A stretch of 32,445 nt of DNA from an uncultured Sulfitobacter sp. (GTDB lineage Bacteria; Pseudomonadota; Alphaproteobacteria; Rhodobacterales; Rhodobacteraceae). How positions within the stretch are numbered: position 1 is the stretch's first letter; every line of letters starts with the position of its first letter. The stretch is from positions 1 through 32,445 of the forward strand of contig CALFWM010000010.1 of the NCBI GenBank assembly GCA_937928635.1. Direction: 5' to 3'. The notes under the pieces were generated by a model, which ran no database searches, had not been told where the DNA came from, and saw only the letters and a list, made by a program, of their open reading frames with translations. The position numbers and the translations under genes were made by a program. Shown here in pieces: positions 9,026 through 18,472 of this stretch.

Positions 9026-12000
9026 ATGACTGCTGATCCCCGATTCATTCACCTGCGCACCCATTCTGAGTACTCTCTGCTGGAGGGGGCCTTGCGGTTG
9101 AAAAAACTGCCAGAGATGTGCCGCAAGGCTGGCATGCCCGCGCTGGCGCTAACCGACACGAACAATATGTTTGCAGCACTTGAATTTTCCGTTGCGATGT
9201 CTGGGGCAGGGGTGCAGCCAATCGTCGGCTGTCAGGTTGATCTGGCCTATGCTGAGGTTGGCCCCGGTGAAAAGCCGCGCGACCCCGCCGGGCTGGTGTT
9301 GCTGGCGCAAACGGAGGCCGGATACGAGAACCTGATGAAGCTCAATTCCTGCCTTTACCTGGATAAGGGCGGAGCCTTGCCACAGGTCACTTTGGCCGAA
9401 TTGGAGGCGCTGAGCGGCGATGTGATCTGCCTGACCGGGGGGCCCAATGGCCCGGTTGGCCAGCTGTTGCAGATGGGGCAACGCCCGGCGGCCGAGGCCC
9501 TGATGGAACGGCTGAAAGCAGCCTTTGGCGATCGTCTGTATGTCGAGCTTCAGCGCCATCCGCGTGAGGATGGCAGTGCCTCAGAAGCGCAGGCCCTGAC
9601 GGAGCGGGGACACGTGGAAATGGCCTATGCGATGGACATTGCCCTGGTGGCCACAAACGACGTCTATTTCCCGCAGGAAAAGATGTATGAGGCCCATGAT
9701 GCGCTGATCTGTATCGCAGAGGGGGCCTATGTTGATCAACAGGACGCGCGCCGCCGCCTGACGCCGCAGCATTATTTCAAGACCCCGCAAGAAATGGTCG
9801 TGCTGTTTGCCGATCTGCCAGAGGCGCTTGAAAATACGGTTGAAATTGCAAAGCGCTGCGCGTTTATGGCCTATCGCCGTGATCCCATTTTGCCAAAATT
9901 TGCCGATGATGAGGTGGCCGAACTGCGCCGACAGGCGGAAGAAGGGCTCAAGGCGCGCCTTGCGATCATCCCCCATGCGGTGAGCGTGGAGGAATATGAA
10001 AAACGGCTCGATTTTGAGCTGGGGATCATCGAGGGCATGGGCTTTCCCGGCTACTTTTTGATCGTTGCGGATTTTATCAAATGGGCCAAGGATCAAGGCA
10101 TTCCCGTAGGGCCGGGCCGGGGCTCGGGCGCGGGGTCACTGGTGGCCTATGCGCTGTTGGTCACGGACCTTGATCCGCTGCGCTATTCGCTGCTGTTTGA
10201 GCGGTTTTTGAACCCGGAGCGGGTGTCGATGCCCGATTTTGACATCGACTTTTGCATGGACCGGCGCGAGGAAGTCATTCGCTACGTGCAGGAGAAATAT
10301 GGCCGCGACAAGGTGGGGCAGATCATCACCTTTGGTGCGCTGTTGAGTAAGGCCGCCGTGCGCGACATCGGACGCGTGTTGCAGATGCCTTATGGGCAGG
10401 TGGATCGGCTGTCCAAGATGATCCCCGTTGAAGGCGTGAAGCCGGTTTCGATTGAAAAGGCACTGGCAGATGAGCCGCGCCTGCGGGAGGAAGCCAAGAA
10501 CGAAGAAGTCGTGGCGCGGCTGCTCGAATACGGGCAACAGGTGGAGGGGTTGCTGAGGAACGCCTCGACCCACGCCGCCGGCGTGGTGATTGGCGACCGG
10601 CCACTGGATGCGCTGGTGCCGCTCTATCAGGATCCACGTTCTGACATGCCTGCGACCCAGTTCAACATGAAATGGGTGGAGCAGGCGGGGCTGGTCAAAT
10701 TCGACTTTCTGGGGCTGAAAACGCTGACAGTTATTCAGAACGCGGTGGATCAGATCAAGGCGTCAGGGCGGCACCTTCACATCGCGGCAGATGGCACCGA
10801 ATTGTTCACGCCCGTGGAAGGCCTGATTGATGATATCGCTACCATTCCGCTGGATGATGAGGCGTCTTACAAACTCTATGCGTCAGCAAAAACGGTTGCC
10901 GTGTTTCAGGTGGAAAGCAGCGGCATGATGGACGCGCTCAAGCGCATGAAGCCGACCTGTATTGAGGATATCGTGGCCCTTGTGGCGCTTTATCGGCCTG
11001 GTCCAATGGAGAACATTCCGACCTATTGTGAGGTTAAGAACGGGTTACGTGAGCGGGAGTCCGTGCACCCCTCGATTGATCATATTCTTGAGGAAACCCA
11101 AGGTATTATCGTTTATCAGGAACAGGTGATGCAGATCGCGCAGGTCATGGCGGGGTATTCCCTTGGCGGCGCTGACCTGCTGCGCCGCGCGATGGGCAAA
11201 AAGATCGCTGAGGAAATGGCCAAGGAGCGGCCCAAGTTTGAAAAAGGCGCCATGGAAAATGGCGTTGATAAGAAGAAAGCGGCGGAGGTTTTCGACCTTC
11301 TGGAGAAATTCGCCAACTACGGGTTCAACAAGTCTCACGCGGCGGCCTATGCGGTGGTTTCCTACCAAACGGCTTGGTTAAAAGCGAACCATCCGGTGGA
11401 GTTTATGGCCGGTGTCATGAACTGCGATATCCACCTCACGGACAAGCTGGCGGTCTACTTTGAAGAGGTCCGCAAGCGGCTTGAACTGCCTTGGGTGCCG
11501 CCTTGCGTGAACCGCTCGGATGCGACGTTCAAGGTGGTGGATGGCGCGCTGGTCTACGCACTTGGCGCGTTGAAAAACGTAGGTGTTGAGGCGATGAAGC
11601 TGATCACTGAGGCGCGCAAAGTGGAGGGGGTTGAGAAACCCTTTGCCACGCTGTTTGATCTGGCACGCCGGGTAGATCTCAAACGCGTGGGCAAGCGCCC
11701 GCTGGAGATGTTGGCGCGCTCTGGTGCCTTTGATCAGCTTGATCCCAACCGCCACTGCGTGTTCCAAGCCCTTGATCCACTGGTGAATTATTCCGCCGCG
11801 ATCCACGAACAGAAGGCTTCCAACCAAGTGTCTCTGTTTGGCGAGGCAGGCGATGACCTGCCCGAGCCGCGCATGATGCCCTGCGACGATTGGCTGCCCG
11901 CAGAGCGGCTGACGGAGGAGTTCAAGGCGGTTGGCTTCTATCTCTCCGGGCATCCGCTGGACGATTATATGACACCGCTGAAACGCAAATGGGGTAATGA

Positions 12001-12565
12001 CCGGGGCGTGCCGTTTATGACGCTGGATGAACTGACGGATAAGGTCGCTGGACGCGGTGCGATGAACGCGCGGCTGGCGGGTGTGGTCGCTGGGCGGCAG
12101 GAGCGTAAGTCTGCGCGCGGCAACCGTTTTGCCTTTGCACAGATGTCGGACCCTACGGGCGGTTATGAGGTCACGCTGTTCTCTGACACACTAGAGGCGG
12201 CGCGGGATCACTTGGAGACCGGATCAAAGGTGGTGATCACGGTTGAGGCGACGATGGAGGCCGATCAACTCAAATTGCTGGGCCGCTCCGTCGCCCCGGT
12301 TGACATGGCTGTGGCGGATGCCGGATCGGCGGGCCTGAAGGTGTTTATTGACGCGCCGGAGGCGATTGCCCCCGTGTATCAGGTGTTGGAAGGAGCGCGG
12401 ACGGCTGCCAAGGGCGCGGGTAAGGGGCCTGTGCAATTGTGCCTCATGGCCCCCGGTTTGCCCGGCGAAGTGGAGGTAGACCTTGGGCTTGAGTTCCCCG
12501 TAACGCCGCAGATCAAGGGCGCGATCCGCTCTCTTGGGGGCGTGCTGGAAGTGGAGGAAATCTGA
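9026..12565 (+). CDS. dnaE: DNA polymerase III alpha subunit
   Basis: A 1179-residue replicative polymerase (C-family). It opens with the PHP domain motif F-I-H-L-R-T-H-S-E-Y-S-L-L-E-G-A. The polymerase core has GPGRGSGAGSLVAYAL, the catalytic P-D-F-D-I-D-F with aspartates 404 and 406, and the third aspartate in V-K-F-D-F-L-G-L-K-T-L (560). A clamp-binding sequence QVSLFG sits at 934-939, and an OB-fold segment follows (NARLAGVVAGRQERKSARGN). The length and clamp motif fit DnaE1 and not the shorter error-prone DnaE2. It stands alone on the plus strand and converges on slyX 9 bases after its stop. Confidence 0.97.
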   Translation: MTADPRFIHLRTHSEYSLLEGALRLKKLPEMCRKAGMPALALTDTNNMFAALEFSVAMSGAGVQPIVGCQVDLAYAEVGPGEKPRDPAGLVLLAQTEAGYENLMKLNSCLYLDKGGALPQVTLAELEALSGDVICLTGGPNGPVGQLLQMGQRPAAEALMERLKAAFGDRLYVELQRHPREDGSASEAQALTERGHVEMAYAMDIALVATNDVYFPQEKMYEAHDALICIAEGAYVDQQDARRRLTPQHYFKTPQEMVVLFADLPEALENTVEIAKRCAFMAYRRDPILPKFADDEVAELRRQAEEGLKARLAIIPHAVSVEEYEKRLDFELGIIEGMGFPGYFLIVADFIKWAKDQGIPVGPGRGSGAGSLVAYALLVTDLDPLRYSLLFERFLNPERVSMPDFDIDFCMDRREEVIRYVQEKYGRDKVGQIITFGALLSKAAVRDIGRVLQMPYGQVDRLSKMIPVEGVKPVSIEKALADEPRLREEAKNEEVVARLLEYGQQVEGLLRNASTHAAGVVIGDRPLDALVPLYQDPRSDMPATQFNMKWVEQAGLVKFDFLGLKTLTVIQNAVDQIKASGRHLHIAADGTELFTPVEGLIDDIATIPLDDEASYKLYASAKTVAVFQVESSGMMDALKRMKPTCIEDIVALVALYRPGPMENIPTYCEVKNGLRERESVHPSIDHILEETQGIIVYQEQVMQIAQVMAGYSLGGADLLRRAMGKKIAEEMAKERPKFEKGAMENGVDKKKAAEVFDLLEKFANYGFNKSHAAAYAVVSYQTAWLKANHPVEFMAGVMNCDIHLTDKLAVYFEEVRKRLELPWVPPCVNRSDATFKVVDGALVYALGALKNVGVEAMKLITEARKVEGVEKPFATLFDLARRVDLKRVGKRPLEMLARSGAFDQLDPNRHCVFQALDPLVNYSAAIHEQKASNQVSLFGEAGDDLPEPRMMPCDDWLPAERLTEEFKAVGFYLSGHPLDDYMTPLKRKWGNDRGVPFMTLDELTDKVAGRGAMNARLAGVVAGRQERKSARGNRFAFAQMSDPTGGYEVTLFSDTLEAARDHLETGSKVVITVEATMEADQLKLLGRSVAPVDMAVADAGSAGLKVFIDAPEAIAPVYQVLEGARTAAKGAGKGPVQLCLMAPGLPGEVEVDLGLEFPVTPQIKGAIRSLGGVLEVEEI

Positions 12566-12574
12566 TACCCAACC

Positions 12575-12769
12575 TCAATAATGCGGGGGGCGTTCATCAC
12601 CCAGCACCACGCCCCCACCTCCAGAGGCGTCCCGCTCCCCCTCGCGCTGCATCAGCATGTGCACCCGTCGGTTCAGGGTGGTGATCTCCTCCGCCTGTGC
12701 CGCCACAATGTCAGAGAGATCCTCCACCGTACGGGTCAGATGGGCGATTTGTTCTTCGAGTTTTTCCAT
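12575..12769 (-). CDS. slyX: SlyX family protein
   Basis: A 64-residue protein that is nearly all coiled coil (MEKLEEQIAHLTRTVEDLSD, then continuing heptads to about residue 42) and ends in D-E-R-P-P-H-Y. The length, the coiled coil and the P-P-H-Y end are the hallmarks of the SlyX family, whose function is not known. The frame is open to a GTG at 12817, which would add 16 residues, but that GTG has no spaced ribosome binding site; the ATG at 12769 has GCGGCGG just ahead and fits family members. It lies tail to tail with dnaE and head to head with hisS. Confidence 0.8.
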   Translation of the reverse strand: MEKLEEQIAHLTRTVEDLSDIVAAQAEEITTLNRRVHMLMQREGERDASGGGGVVLGDERPPHY

Positions 12770-12839
12770 ATCCGCCGCATAGCGCGGATTGCGCCGCTTG
12801 TCTGCCCCGTTTTGCACCCTAGCTGCGCAACGCCGTTTG

Positions 12840-12868
12840 CTTGCCCTTGGCCGGTTGACAGGCTAGAC
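12840..12868 (+). promoter_or_regulatory. Possible hisS-hisZ-hisG promoter
   Basis: CTTGCC (12840-12845) and CTAGAC (12863-12868) are separated by exactly 17 bases and lie about 34 bases before the hisS start codon. This is a plausible but imperfect sigma-70 pair for an alphaproteobacterium. It is chosen by eye only. Confidence 0.3.
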
Positions 12869-12901
12869 GCGAGGCCACCACCGCAATGAGGGACCAGAGC
12901 C

Positions 12902-14563
12902 ATGGCCAAGCCGAAAAAGACCCCCCGCCCCAAGGCGCAAACCCCAAAAGGGTTCCGCGACTATTTTGGTGCAGAGGTCACACATCGTGCTGAAATGCTG
13001 GGCAAAATTGCGGCTGTGTATCACCGGTATGGATTTGACGCGCTGGAAAGCTCGGGCGTGGAGACGGTTGAGGCGCTGGGTAAGTTTTTGCCCGATGTGG
13101 ACCGCCCCAATGAGGGTGTGTTTGCCTGGCAGGAGGATGCCGATGAGGACAAGCCCGGCGATTGGCTGGCGCTGCGCTATGATCTGACGGCCCCCTTGGC
13201 GCGGGTCTATGCGCAGCACCAGAATGATCTGCCCAAACCCTACCGCCGCTACGCCATGGGGCCAGTCTGGCGCAACGAAAAGCCCGGACCGGGGCGGTTT
13301 CGCCAGTTTTATCAATGCGATGCGGATACGGTTGGGTCCGGGTCTGTGGCGGCAGATGCTGAGATTTGCGCGATGCTGGCGGATTGTTTGGAGGAAGTCG
13401 GGATTGAGCGCGGCGATTACATCTTGCGGGTGAACAACCGCAAGGTGTTGAACGGTGTGCTGGAGGTTGCTGGGCTGTCGGGCGATGACAAAGAGGCCGA
13501 GCGGGGCATTGTGCTGCGCGCGATTGATAAGCTGGATCGGCTGGGGCCTGAGGGTGTGCGGGCACTGCTGGGAGAGGGGCGTAAGGACGAGAGTGGGGAT
13601 TTCACGGACGGCGCTGGGCTGAGTGACGGCGATGCCGAAATGATCATGAAGTTTGTGCTAGGCAATGAAGTAGTAGCCGCCGAACTCAAAAAACTAGCCG
13701 AGCCCTCTGGGGCGGTCAATCCTGACTGGGAAAAAGCATATCGAGAAATGGTCGATGCAATTCGGCCAACGGGCCGAGGCAAACTTTCATCGGGATATCA
13801 AAAACTTCTAAATCAACTGACGTGCACCTACTTGAGAAACATCGTTGAGGGCTCGCTTGTCGGTAGTGAAGGCGTAGAGGAACTCGAAACCATCGTTGAC
13901 CTTCTCGCCGCCCAAGGCTACGGCCCAGACCGCATAGTCATCGACCCCTCCGTTGTCCGTGGCCTCGGCTACTACACCGGACCCGTTTTCGAGGCTGAAC
14001 TCACCTTTGAAATCCAGGACGAAAAAGGCCGCACCCGCAACTTTGGCTCCGTCGCGGGCGGGGGGCGCTATGACGATCTGGTCAAACGCTTCACCGGGCA
14101 GGAAGTGCCCGCAACCGGTGTCTCCATCGGCGTGGACCGTTTGCTGGCCGCACTAGAGGCCAAAGGACCGCTCGATAAGGTCTCTGCGGGTCCGGTGGTT
14201 GTTACTGTGATGGATAAGAGCCGGATGGCGGACTATCAGGCAATGGTCAAAGAATTGCGGGATGCAGACATAGACCCCAATGACCCAAGCAAAGGCAAAA
14301 TCCGGGCGGAGGTCTACCTCGGCAACCCCAAGAACTTTGGCAACCAGTTGAAATATGCCGACAAACGCGGCTCCCCCGTGGCCATCATCGAGGGCGGGGA
14401 TGAGCACGAAAAAGGCGTGATCCAGATCAAGGATCTGATCCTTGGCGCAGAGTTGGCAGAGGGGGCCACGTTGGAAGAATACAACGAGCGCCCCAGCCAA
14501 TACGAAGTGCCCCGCAGTGATCTGGTGGCCAAGGTGCGCGAGATATTGGAGCTCTACGGGTGA
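12902..14563 (+). CDS. hisS: Histidyl-tRNA synthetase, with unusual internal insertion
   Basis: A 553-residue class II aminoacyl-tRNA synthetase that charges tRNA-His. It shows the opening [16 protein letters not shown], motif 2 in [11 protein letters not shown] (from residue 116), the histidine-binding [11 protein letters not shown] (from residue 354) and G-G-G-R-Y-D-D-L-V. Relatives in this family are, from memory, about 50 residues shorter; the excess lies at residues 266-314, between the catalytic core parts. Codon use also changes: the first 250 codons prefer CTG and GTG, while the stretch from about 13650 to 14140 prefers CTC, CTT and CTA. All core motifs are intact, so the enzyme is probably functional. 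Its stop overlaps the hisZ GTG. Confidence 0.93.
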   Translation: MAKPKKTPRPKAQTPKGFRDYFGAEVTHRAEMLGKIAAVYHRYGFDALESSGVETVEALGKFLPDVDRPNEGVFAWQEDADEDKPGDWLALRYDLTAPLARVYAQHQNDLPKPYRRYAMGPVWRNEKPGPGRFRQFYQCDADTVGSGSVAADAEICAMLADCLEEVGIERGDYILRVNNRKVLNGVLEVAGLSGDDKEAERGIVLRAIDKLDRLGPEGVRALLGEGRKDESGDFTDGAGLSDGDAEMIMKFVLGNEVVAAELKKLAEPSGAVNPDWEKAYREMVDAIRPTGRGKLSSGYQKLLNQLTCTYLRNIVEGSLVGSEGVEELETIVDLLAAQGYGPDRIVIDPSVVRGLGYYTGPVFEAELTFEIQDEKGRTRNFGSVAGGGRYDDLVKRFTGQEVPATGVSIGVDRLLAALEAKGPLDKVSAGPVVVTVMDKSRMADYQAMVKELRDADIDPNDPSKGKIRAEVYLGNPKNFGNQLKYADKRGSPVAIIEGGDEHEKGVIQIKDLILGAELAEGATLEEYNERPSQYEVPRSDLVAKVREILELYG

Positions 14564-15651
14564 GCACACAGATAAACGCACGGGCGCAAAAGTTGGCCAA
14601 GGCCACCGCCCTGCGCCGCTTTTTCGAAGGGCAGGGCGCGACCCCGGTTGAACCGCCGATCCTGCAGCCTGCGGATACCTTGCTGGACCTTTACGGTGAG
14701 GACATCCGCGCGCGCGCCTATGTCACCTCTGATGCCCTGCGCGGTGAACAGATGCTGCGCCCGGATTTCACCGTGCCAGTGGTGGAAATGCACATGCGTG
14801 ACGGGGCCGAACCCGCGCGCTACACCTATGCCGGTGAGGTTTTTCGCCGCCAGGAACATGACCCTAAACGCGCCAATGAGTTCTTGCAAGTGGGATACGA
14901 GGTGTTTGACCGCCATGATCCGGCGGGTGCAGATGCCGAAGTGTTTGCATTGTTTGCCCAAACCCTGAAAGACCTGCCGCTGCGTGCGGTGACGGGGGAT
15001 ATTGGTGTGCTGATGGCGGCCGTGAACGGGCTGGACACCACTGCGCCGCGCAAGCAGGCCCTGATGCGCCACATCTGGCGGCCCCGGCGGTTTCGCAAAC
15101 TGCTGGATCGCTTTGCCAGACGCACGCCGGTGCCTGCAACCCGAACAGCCCTGTTGGCAGGGCAGGCCGCCAGCACTGCACCTTTGATTGGTTTGCGGAC
15201 AAAGGCCGAGATTGACGCCCGCGTGGCAGCCTTGCAGGAGGATGCCGCCGCGCCGCCAATTGCCGCCGCGCAGGTGGATTTGATCGAGGCGCTGTTGGAC
15301 GTGCGCGAAGTCATGCCCGATGCCTTGTCTCAATTGCACGATTTGGCGATTGATATGCCGCAAATCAATGTGGCGGTTGAGAGGGTTGTGGCACGGGAGG
15401 CCGCGTTGCGCGCGCGCGGCGTGGACACAGGCGACCTGATGTTTGAAACCTCCCATGGGCGCTCTTCGATGGAATATTACGACGGGTTTGTCTTTGAGTT
15501 TCGCGCACAGGCGCGGCCCGAACTGCCCAGTGTGGCCACGGGCGGGCGCTATGACGCGCTGACCCGTGAATTGGGGCGTGGTGACGCGATCCCGGCGGTG
15601 GGCGGCGTGATCCGCCCCGGTCTGATGCTGGAACTGGAGGCCGCGCGATGA
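14560..15651 (+). CDS. hisZ: ATP phosphoribosyltransferase regulatory subunit
   Basis: A 363-residue HisRS-like protein without aminoacylation activity. It forms a complex with short-form HisG for the first step of histidine biosynthesis. It has the class II core ([20 protein letters not shown], then [14 protein letters not shown]), [20 protein letters not shown], and T-G-G-R-Y-D-A-L. It lacks the anticodon-binding domain of HisS, as expected. The start is the GTG at 14560, which overlaps the hisS stop as GTGA; the ATG of hisG overlaps its own stop by 4 bases. Being next to the paralogous hisS and the partner hisG makes the assignment strong. Confidence 0.94.
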   Translation: MSTQINARAQKLAKATALRRFFEGQGATPVEPPILQPADTLLDLYGEDIRARAYVTSDALRGEQMLRPDFTVPVVEMHMRDGAEPARYTYAGEVFRRQEHDPKRANEFLQVGYEVFDRHDPAGADAEVFALFAQTLKDLPLRAVTGDIGVLMAAVNGLDTTAPRKQALMRHIWRPRRFRKLLDRFARRTPVPATRTALLAGQAASTAPLIGLRTKAEIDARVAALQEDAAAPPIAAAQVDLIEALLDVREVMPDALSQLHDLAIDMPQINVAVERVVAREAALRARGVDTGDLMFETSHGRSSMEYYDGFVFEFRAQARPELPSVATGGRYDALTRELGRGDAIPAVGGVIRPGLMLELEAAR

Positions 15652-16337
15652 CAATCAAACTGGGCGTGCCCTCCAAGGGGCGGTTGATGGACAAAACCTT
15701 TGAATGGTTTGCCGCGCGCGGTGTTACGCTGGAACGCACCGGGTCTGATCGCGAGTATGCAGGGGCCGTCGGCGGCATCGAAAACGTCTCGCTCATCCTG
15801 CTGTCTGCGGGTGAAATCCCCAATGAACTTGCGGCAGGGCGCATTCACCTTGGCGTCACGGGCACGGACCTTGTGCATGAAAAACTGGCGCGCTGGGATG
15901 ATCTGGTCATCCCCCTGCAAGAGCTGAACTTTGGCCATGCCGATCTGATCATTGCAGTGCCGCAAGCCTGGGTTGATGTGGACACGCTCGATGATCTGGA
16001 TGCCGCAGCCGCGGCATTTCGGGCGCGGCACGGGTTTCGGCTGCGCATCGCCACCAAATACCACCGTCTGGTGCGCAATTTCCTGAAAGAGGGCGGCGTG
16101 GCGGATTATGCGCTTGTTGATAGCCAGGGCGCGACGGAGGGAACCGTGGCCAATGAAACCGCCGAGGCGATTGCGGATATCACCTCCAGCGGAGAGACCC
16201 TGCGCGCCAACCACCTCAAGGTGCTGAGTGATGGGCTGGTGCTGGCCTCACAGGCGACGTTGTGGCGTGCCCGCACAGCGCAAATGAGCGATCAAGACCG
16301 TGTAACCCTGACCGCTTTGGAAAAGATGCTGCTCTGA
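15648..16337 (+). CDS. hisG: ATP phosphoribosyltransferase, short form
   Basis: A 229-residue catalytic subunit that joins ATP and PRPP in the first committed step of histidine synthesis. It starts [20 protein letters not shown], has the G-V-T-G-T-D-L-V-H-E segment near residue 67, and D-Y-A-L-V-D-S-Q-G-A-T-E-G-T-V near residue 160, which is the PRPP-binding region. It lacks the C-terminal regulatory domain of long HisG, consistent with the need for HisZ next door. ATG overlaps the hisZ stop by 4 bases. Confidence 0.95.
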   Translation: MTIKLGVPSKGRLMDKTFEWFAARGVTLERTGSDREYAGAVGGIENVSLILLSAGEIPNELAAGRIHLGVTGTDLVHEKLARWDDLVIPLQELNFGHADLIIAVPQAWVDVDTLDDLDAAAAAFRARHGFRLRIATKYHRLVRNFLKEGGVADYALVDSQGATEGTVANETAEAIADITSSGETLRANHLKVLSDGLVLASQATLWRARTAQMSDQDRVTLTALEKMLL

Positions 16338-16600
16338 CGCTGCGTTACGATTTTTGCGCAACCTTTGCGGGCGCGTGGAAAAGTTTTTAGAAATAATGCT
16401 TTAGGGTGAATTTTTAGAAAATGGCGGCTTCTCGCCTGCGTGCAAGAGACTTGCGGCATACCACCACCTTGCTAGGGTAACAGAACCCGCGTGGTAAGCC
16501 TGAGCAACAGGCACCCCCGCAGGCACTTGGGAGGTCATCACTGCACCGGATCTGCGCCTTAGCGCGGGACCAGCGTGTGTGATGAAAGGGAGATGCGTCA
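16338..16600 (+). promoter_or_regulatory. Leader and possible promoter of the ABC/acyl-CoA ligase operon
   Basis: A 263-base gap between hisG and the transporter ATPase. CTTGCG (16450-16455) and TAGGGT (16473-16478) are 17 bases apart and form the best promoter candidate; the first overlaps a small dyad, GCAAG-AGA-CTTGC (16442-16454), that could be an operator. A leader of roughly 115 bases would follow. The early part (16376-16425) is AT-rich. No open frame in the gap looks like a gene, and I see no clear terminator after hisG. Confidence 0.35.
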
Positions 16601-17362
16601 TTGCTGAACATTGAAAACCTGCATTTGTCCTTTGGTGGCATCAAGGCCTTGCAGGGCATCAACTTTGAAGCGCGGGAGGGCGAAATCACCGGTGTGATCG
16701 GCCCCAATGGCGCGGGCAAGACATCGCTGTTCAACGTGATTTCGGGGTTTTATGCGCCGGGGCAGGGGCGCGTGTCTTTTGGCGGGCGCGACATCACCAC
16801 CATGTCACCGGACAAACGCGCCGCCCTTGGCGTGGCGCGCACCTTTCAAAATATCGCCCTGTTTCGCGGCATGACCGTGTTGGACAACATCAAACTGGGC
16901 GGGCACACGCGGCTGCAAACCAACGTCTGGCAGGCCCTGCGGTATTTCGGGGCAGCGCAGCGCGAAGAGCTGGAATTGCGCCGCGAAATCGAAGAACGGG
17001 TGATTGATTTTCTGGAGATTGACCACATTCGCAAGTTTCCGATCACCATGTTGCCCTATGGGTTGCAAAAACGGGTGGAACTGGGCCGCGCGCTGGCCAT
17101 GCGGCCCAAGGTGTTGCTGCTGGATGAACCGGTCGCGGGCATGAACCGGGAAGAAACCGCCGATATGGCGCGGTTTATTCTCGATGTTCAGGAACAATTT
17201 GGCACCACGATCCTGCTGGTCGAACATGACATGCATATGGTGATGGATATTTGCAGCCACATTGTGGTGCTTAACTTTGGCCAGCAGATTGCCAGTGGCA
17301 CACCCGCAGAGGTCTCCAAAGACCCGGCGGTGATTGAGGCCTATCTGGGGGCAGCCGCATGA
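16601..17362 (+). CDS. Branched-chain-amino-acid-type ABC transporter ATP-binding protein (LivG-like)
   Basis: A 253-residue ATPase of the HAAT family, peripheral to the inner membrane. Walker A is GPNGAGKTS (34-42), the Q-loop region reads A-R-T-F-Q-N-I-A-L-F, and Walker B is VLLLDEPVAGMN followed by E-E-T. The usual LSGGQ signature is replaced by M-L-P-Y-G-L-Q-K-R, the LivG pattern, and the switch histidine is in L-L-V-E-H-D-M. The start is a TTG at 16601, with AAGGGAG about 9 bases ahead; the nearby ATG at 16592 runs into a stop after four codons. It is the first gene of an operon with two permeases, a binding protein, a second ATPase and an acyl-CoA ligase. Confidence 0.9.
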   Translation: MLNIENLHLSFGGIKALQGINFEAREGEITGVIGPNGAGKTSLFNVISGFYAPGQGRVSFGGRDITTMSPDKRAALGVARTFQNIALFRGMTVLDNIKLGGHTRLQTNVWQALRYFGAAQREELELRREIEERVIDFLEIDHIRKFPITMLPYGLQKRVELGRALAMRPKVLLLDEPVAGMNREETADMARFILDVQEQFGTTILLVEHDMHMVMDICSHIVVLNFGQQIASGTPAEVSKDPAVIEAYLGAAA

Positions 17363-17396
17363 GGGGGGGCAGGTGGTGATTGCGACGCTGACACCC

Positions 17397-17439
17397 CGTT
17401 TTCTTGAAAGAAAACGGACCGGATTTTTCGAAAAATCCG
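17397..17439. repeat. Twin-palindrome repeat, copy B
   Basis: CGTTTTCTTGAAAGAAAACG (17397-17416, 9-bp arms around GA) and the perfect palindrome CGGATTTTTCGAAAAATCCG (17420-17439) are separated by 3 bases. This is the same arrangement as 2699-2741, with 37 of 43 positions identical. It lies between the LivG-like ATPase gene and its permease gene, matching the place of copy A in the purine transporter operon. Confidence 0.85.
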
Positions 17440-17467
17440 CGCGCTCGTGGCCAGGGGAGGCGTTCTG

Positions 17468-18472
17468 ATGGGGCAGTTTGTGCAATTTGCCATCAATGGG
17501 GTCATGGCCGGTGCGATCTACGCGCTGATCGCCGTCGGCATCGTCAGCGTCTACAAAGCCACCAAGGTGGTGAATTTTGCCCATGGCTACCTGATCATGT
17601 TCGGGGCCTATTTCTATTTCACCTTCAGCGTGATCATCCCAAATCAGCCCTGGGCCCCGGAATGGTTGTTGTCCTGGCAGCCGGACTGGCTGGTGGCACA
17701 AAAGGCTGATCTGCCAATGTTTTCGCCCATGGGGGCGGTGCTGGATTGGGTGTCAAACCTGCCACGTATCGTTTTGGGCCTGACGGGGGCCTTGATCGCC
17801 AATGCCATTGTGGGGCGGATCATTGAACGCGTTTTGATGCGCCCCCTGATGGGGCAAAGCGTGTTTGCGATGATCATGGTCACCGTGGGGCTGATCTCCA
17901 TCATGTCGGGCACGGCCAGCCTGATCTGGACGGCGGATGCGGCCAATGTGCCGTTCCTGTCACCTTCCGCTCCGGTCAAGTTTGAGGCCTTTGGCACCAC
18001 GATTTTTCTGCTTGGCACGGACCTTGTGAATATGGTGCTGGCCCTGCTGATGTTCGCCGCCATCGTCGCATTTGTGAAATTCACCAAAGGCGGGATCGCC
18101 ATCCGGGCCACGGCAGAAGATCAATCCACCGCCTATTCCATGGGCATTTCGGTGCCCAAAGTGTTCAGCCGGGCCTGGGTGCTGGCCTCGACCACCGGGG
18201 CGATTGCGGGGGCCATTCTGGCGACGCGCAATGGCATCTCGCCCTCACTGGGGCTGTTTGGGTTTTCGGTGCTGGCCATCGTGCTGATGGGCGGATTGGA
18301 CAGCTATGTGGGCGTGCTGATCGCGGCGATGACCGTCGGTGTGCTGGAGGCGATGACACAGTGGAAACTGGGCGGCTCCTGGGCCGAAATTGTGCCCTAT
18401 GTCGCGGTGTTGATTGTGCTGATCTGGCGGCCACACGGATTGATGGGCCAGAAAGAGGTTGAGCGGATATGA
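17468..18472 (+). CDS. Branched-chain-amino-acid-type ABC permease (LivH-like)
   Basis: A 334-residue inner-membrane permease starting MGQFVQFAINGVMAGAIYAL and continuing with I-A-V-G-I-V-S-V-Y-K-A-T-K-V-V-N-F-A-H-G, the conserved first part of LivH proteins. About eight hydrophobic segments follow, with R-A-T-A-E-D-Q-S-T-A-Y-S-M-G-I as the coupling loop near residue 220. A GTG at 17447 would add seven residues, but the ATG at 17468 has a strong site (AGGGGAGG) 7 bases ahead and gives the family start. It overlaps the next permease by 4 bases. Confidence 0.9.
   Translation: MGQFVQFAINGVMAGAIYALIAVGIVSVYKATKVVNFAHGYLIMFGAYFYFTFSVIIPNQPWAPEWLLSWQPDWLVAQKADLPMFSPMGAVLDWVSNLPRIVLGLTGALIANAIVGRIIERVLMRPLMGQSVFAMIMVTVGLISIMSGTASLIWTADAANVPFLSPSAPVKFEAFGTTIFLLGTDLVNMVLALLMFAAIVAFVKFTKGGIAIRATAEDQSTAYSMGISVPKVFSRAWVLASTTGAIAGAILATRNGISPSLGLFGFSVLAIVLMGGLDSYVGVLIAAMTVGVLEAMTQWKLGGSWAEIVPYVAVLIVLIWRPHGLMGQKEVERI

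Noticed and set aside
17447..17467. GTG at 17447 as the start of the LivH-like permease.
   Set aside because: It lacks a ribosome binding site and would add residues not typical of the family; the ATG at 17468 follows AGGGGAGG at good spacing.
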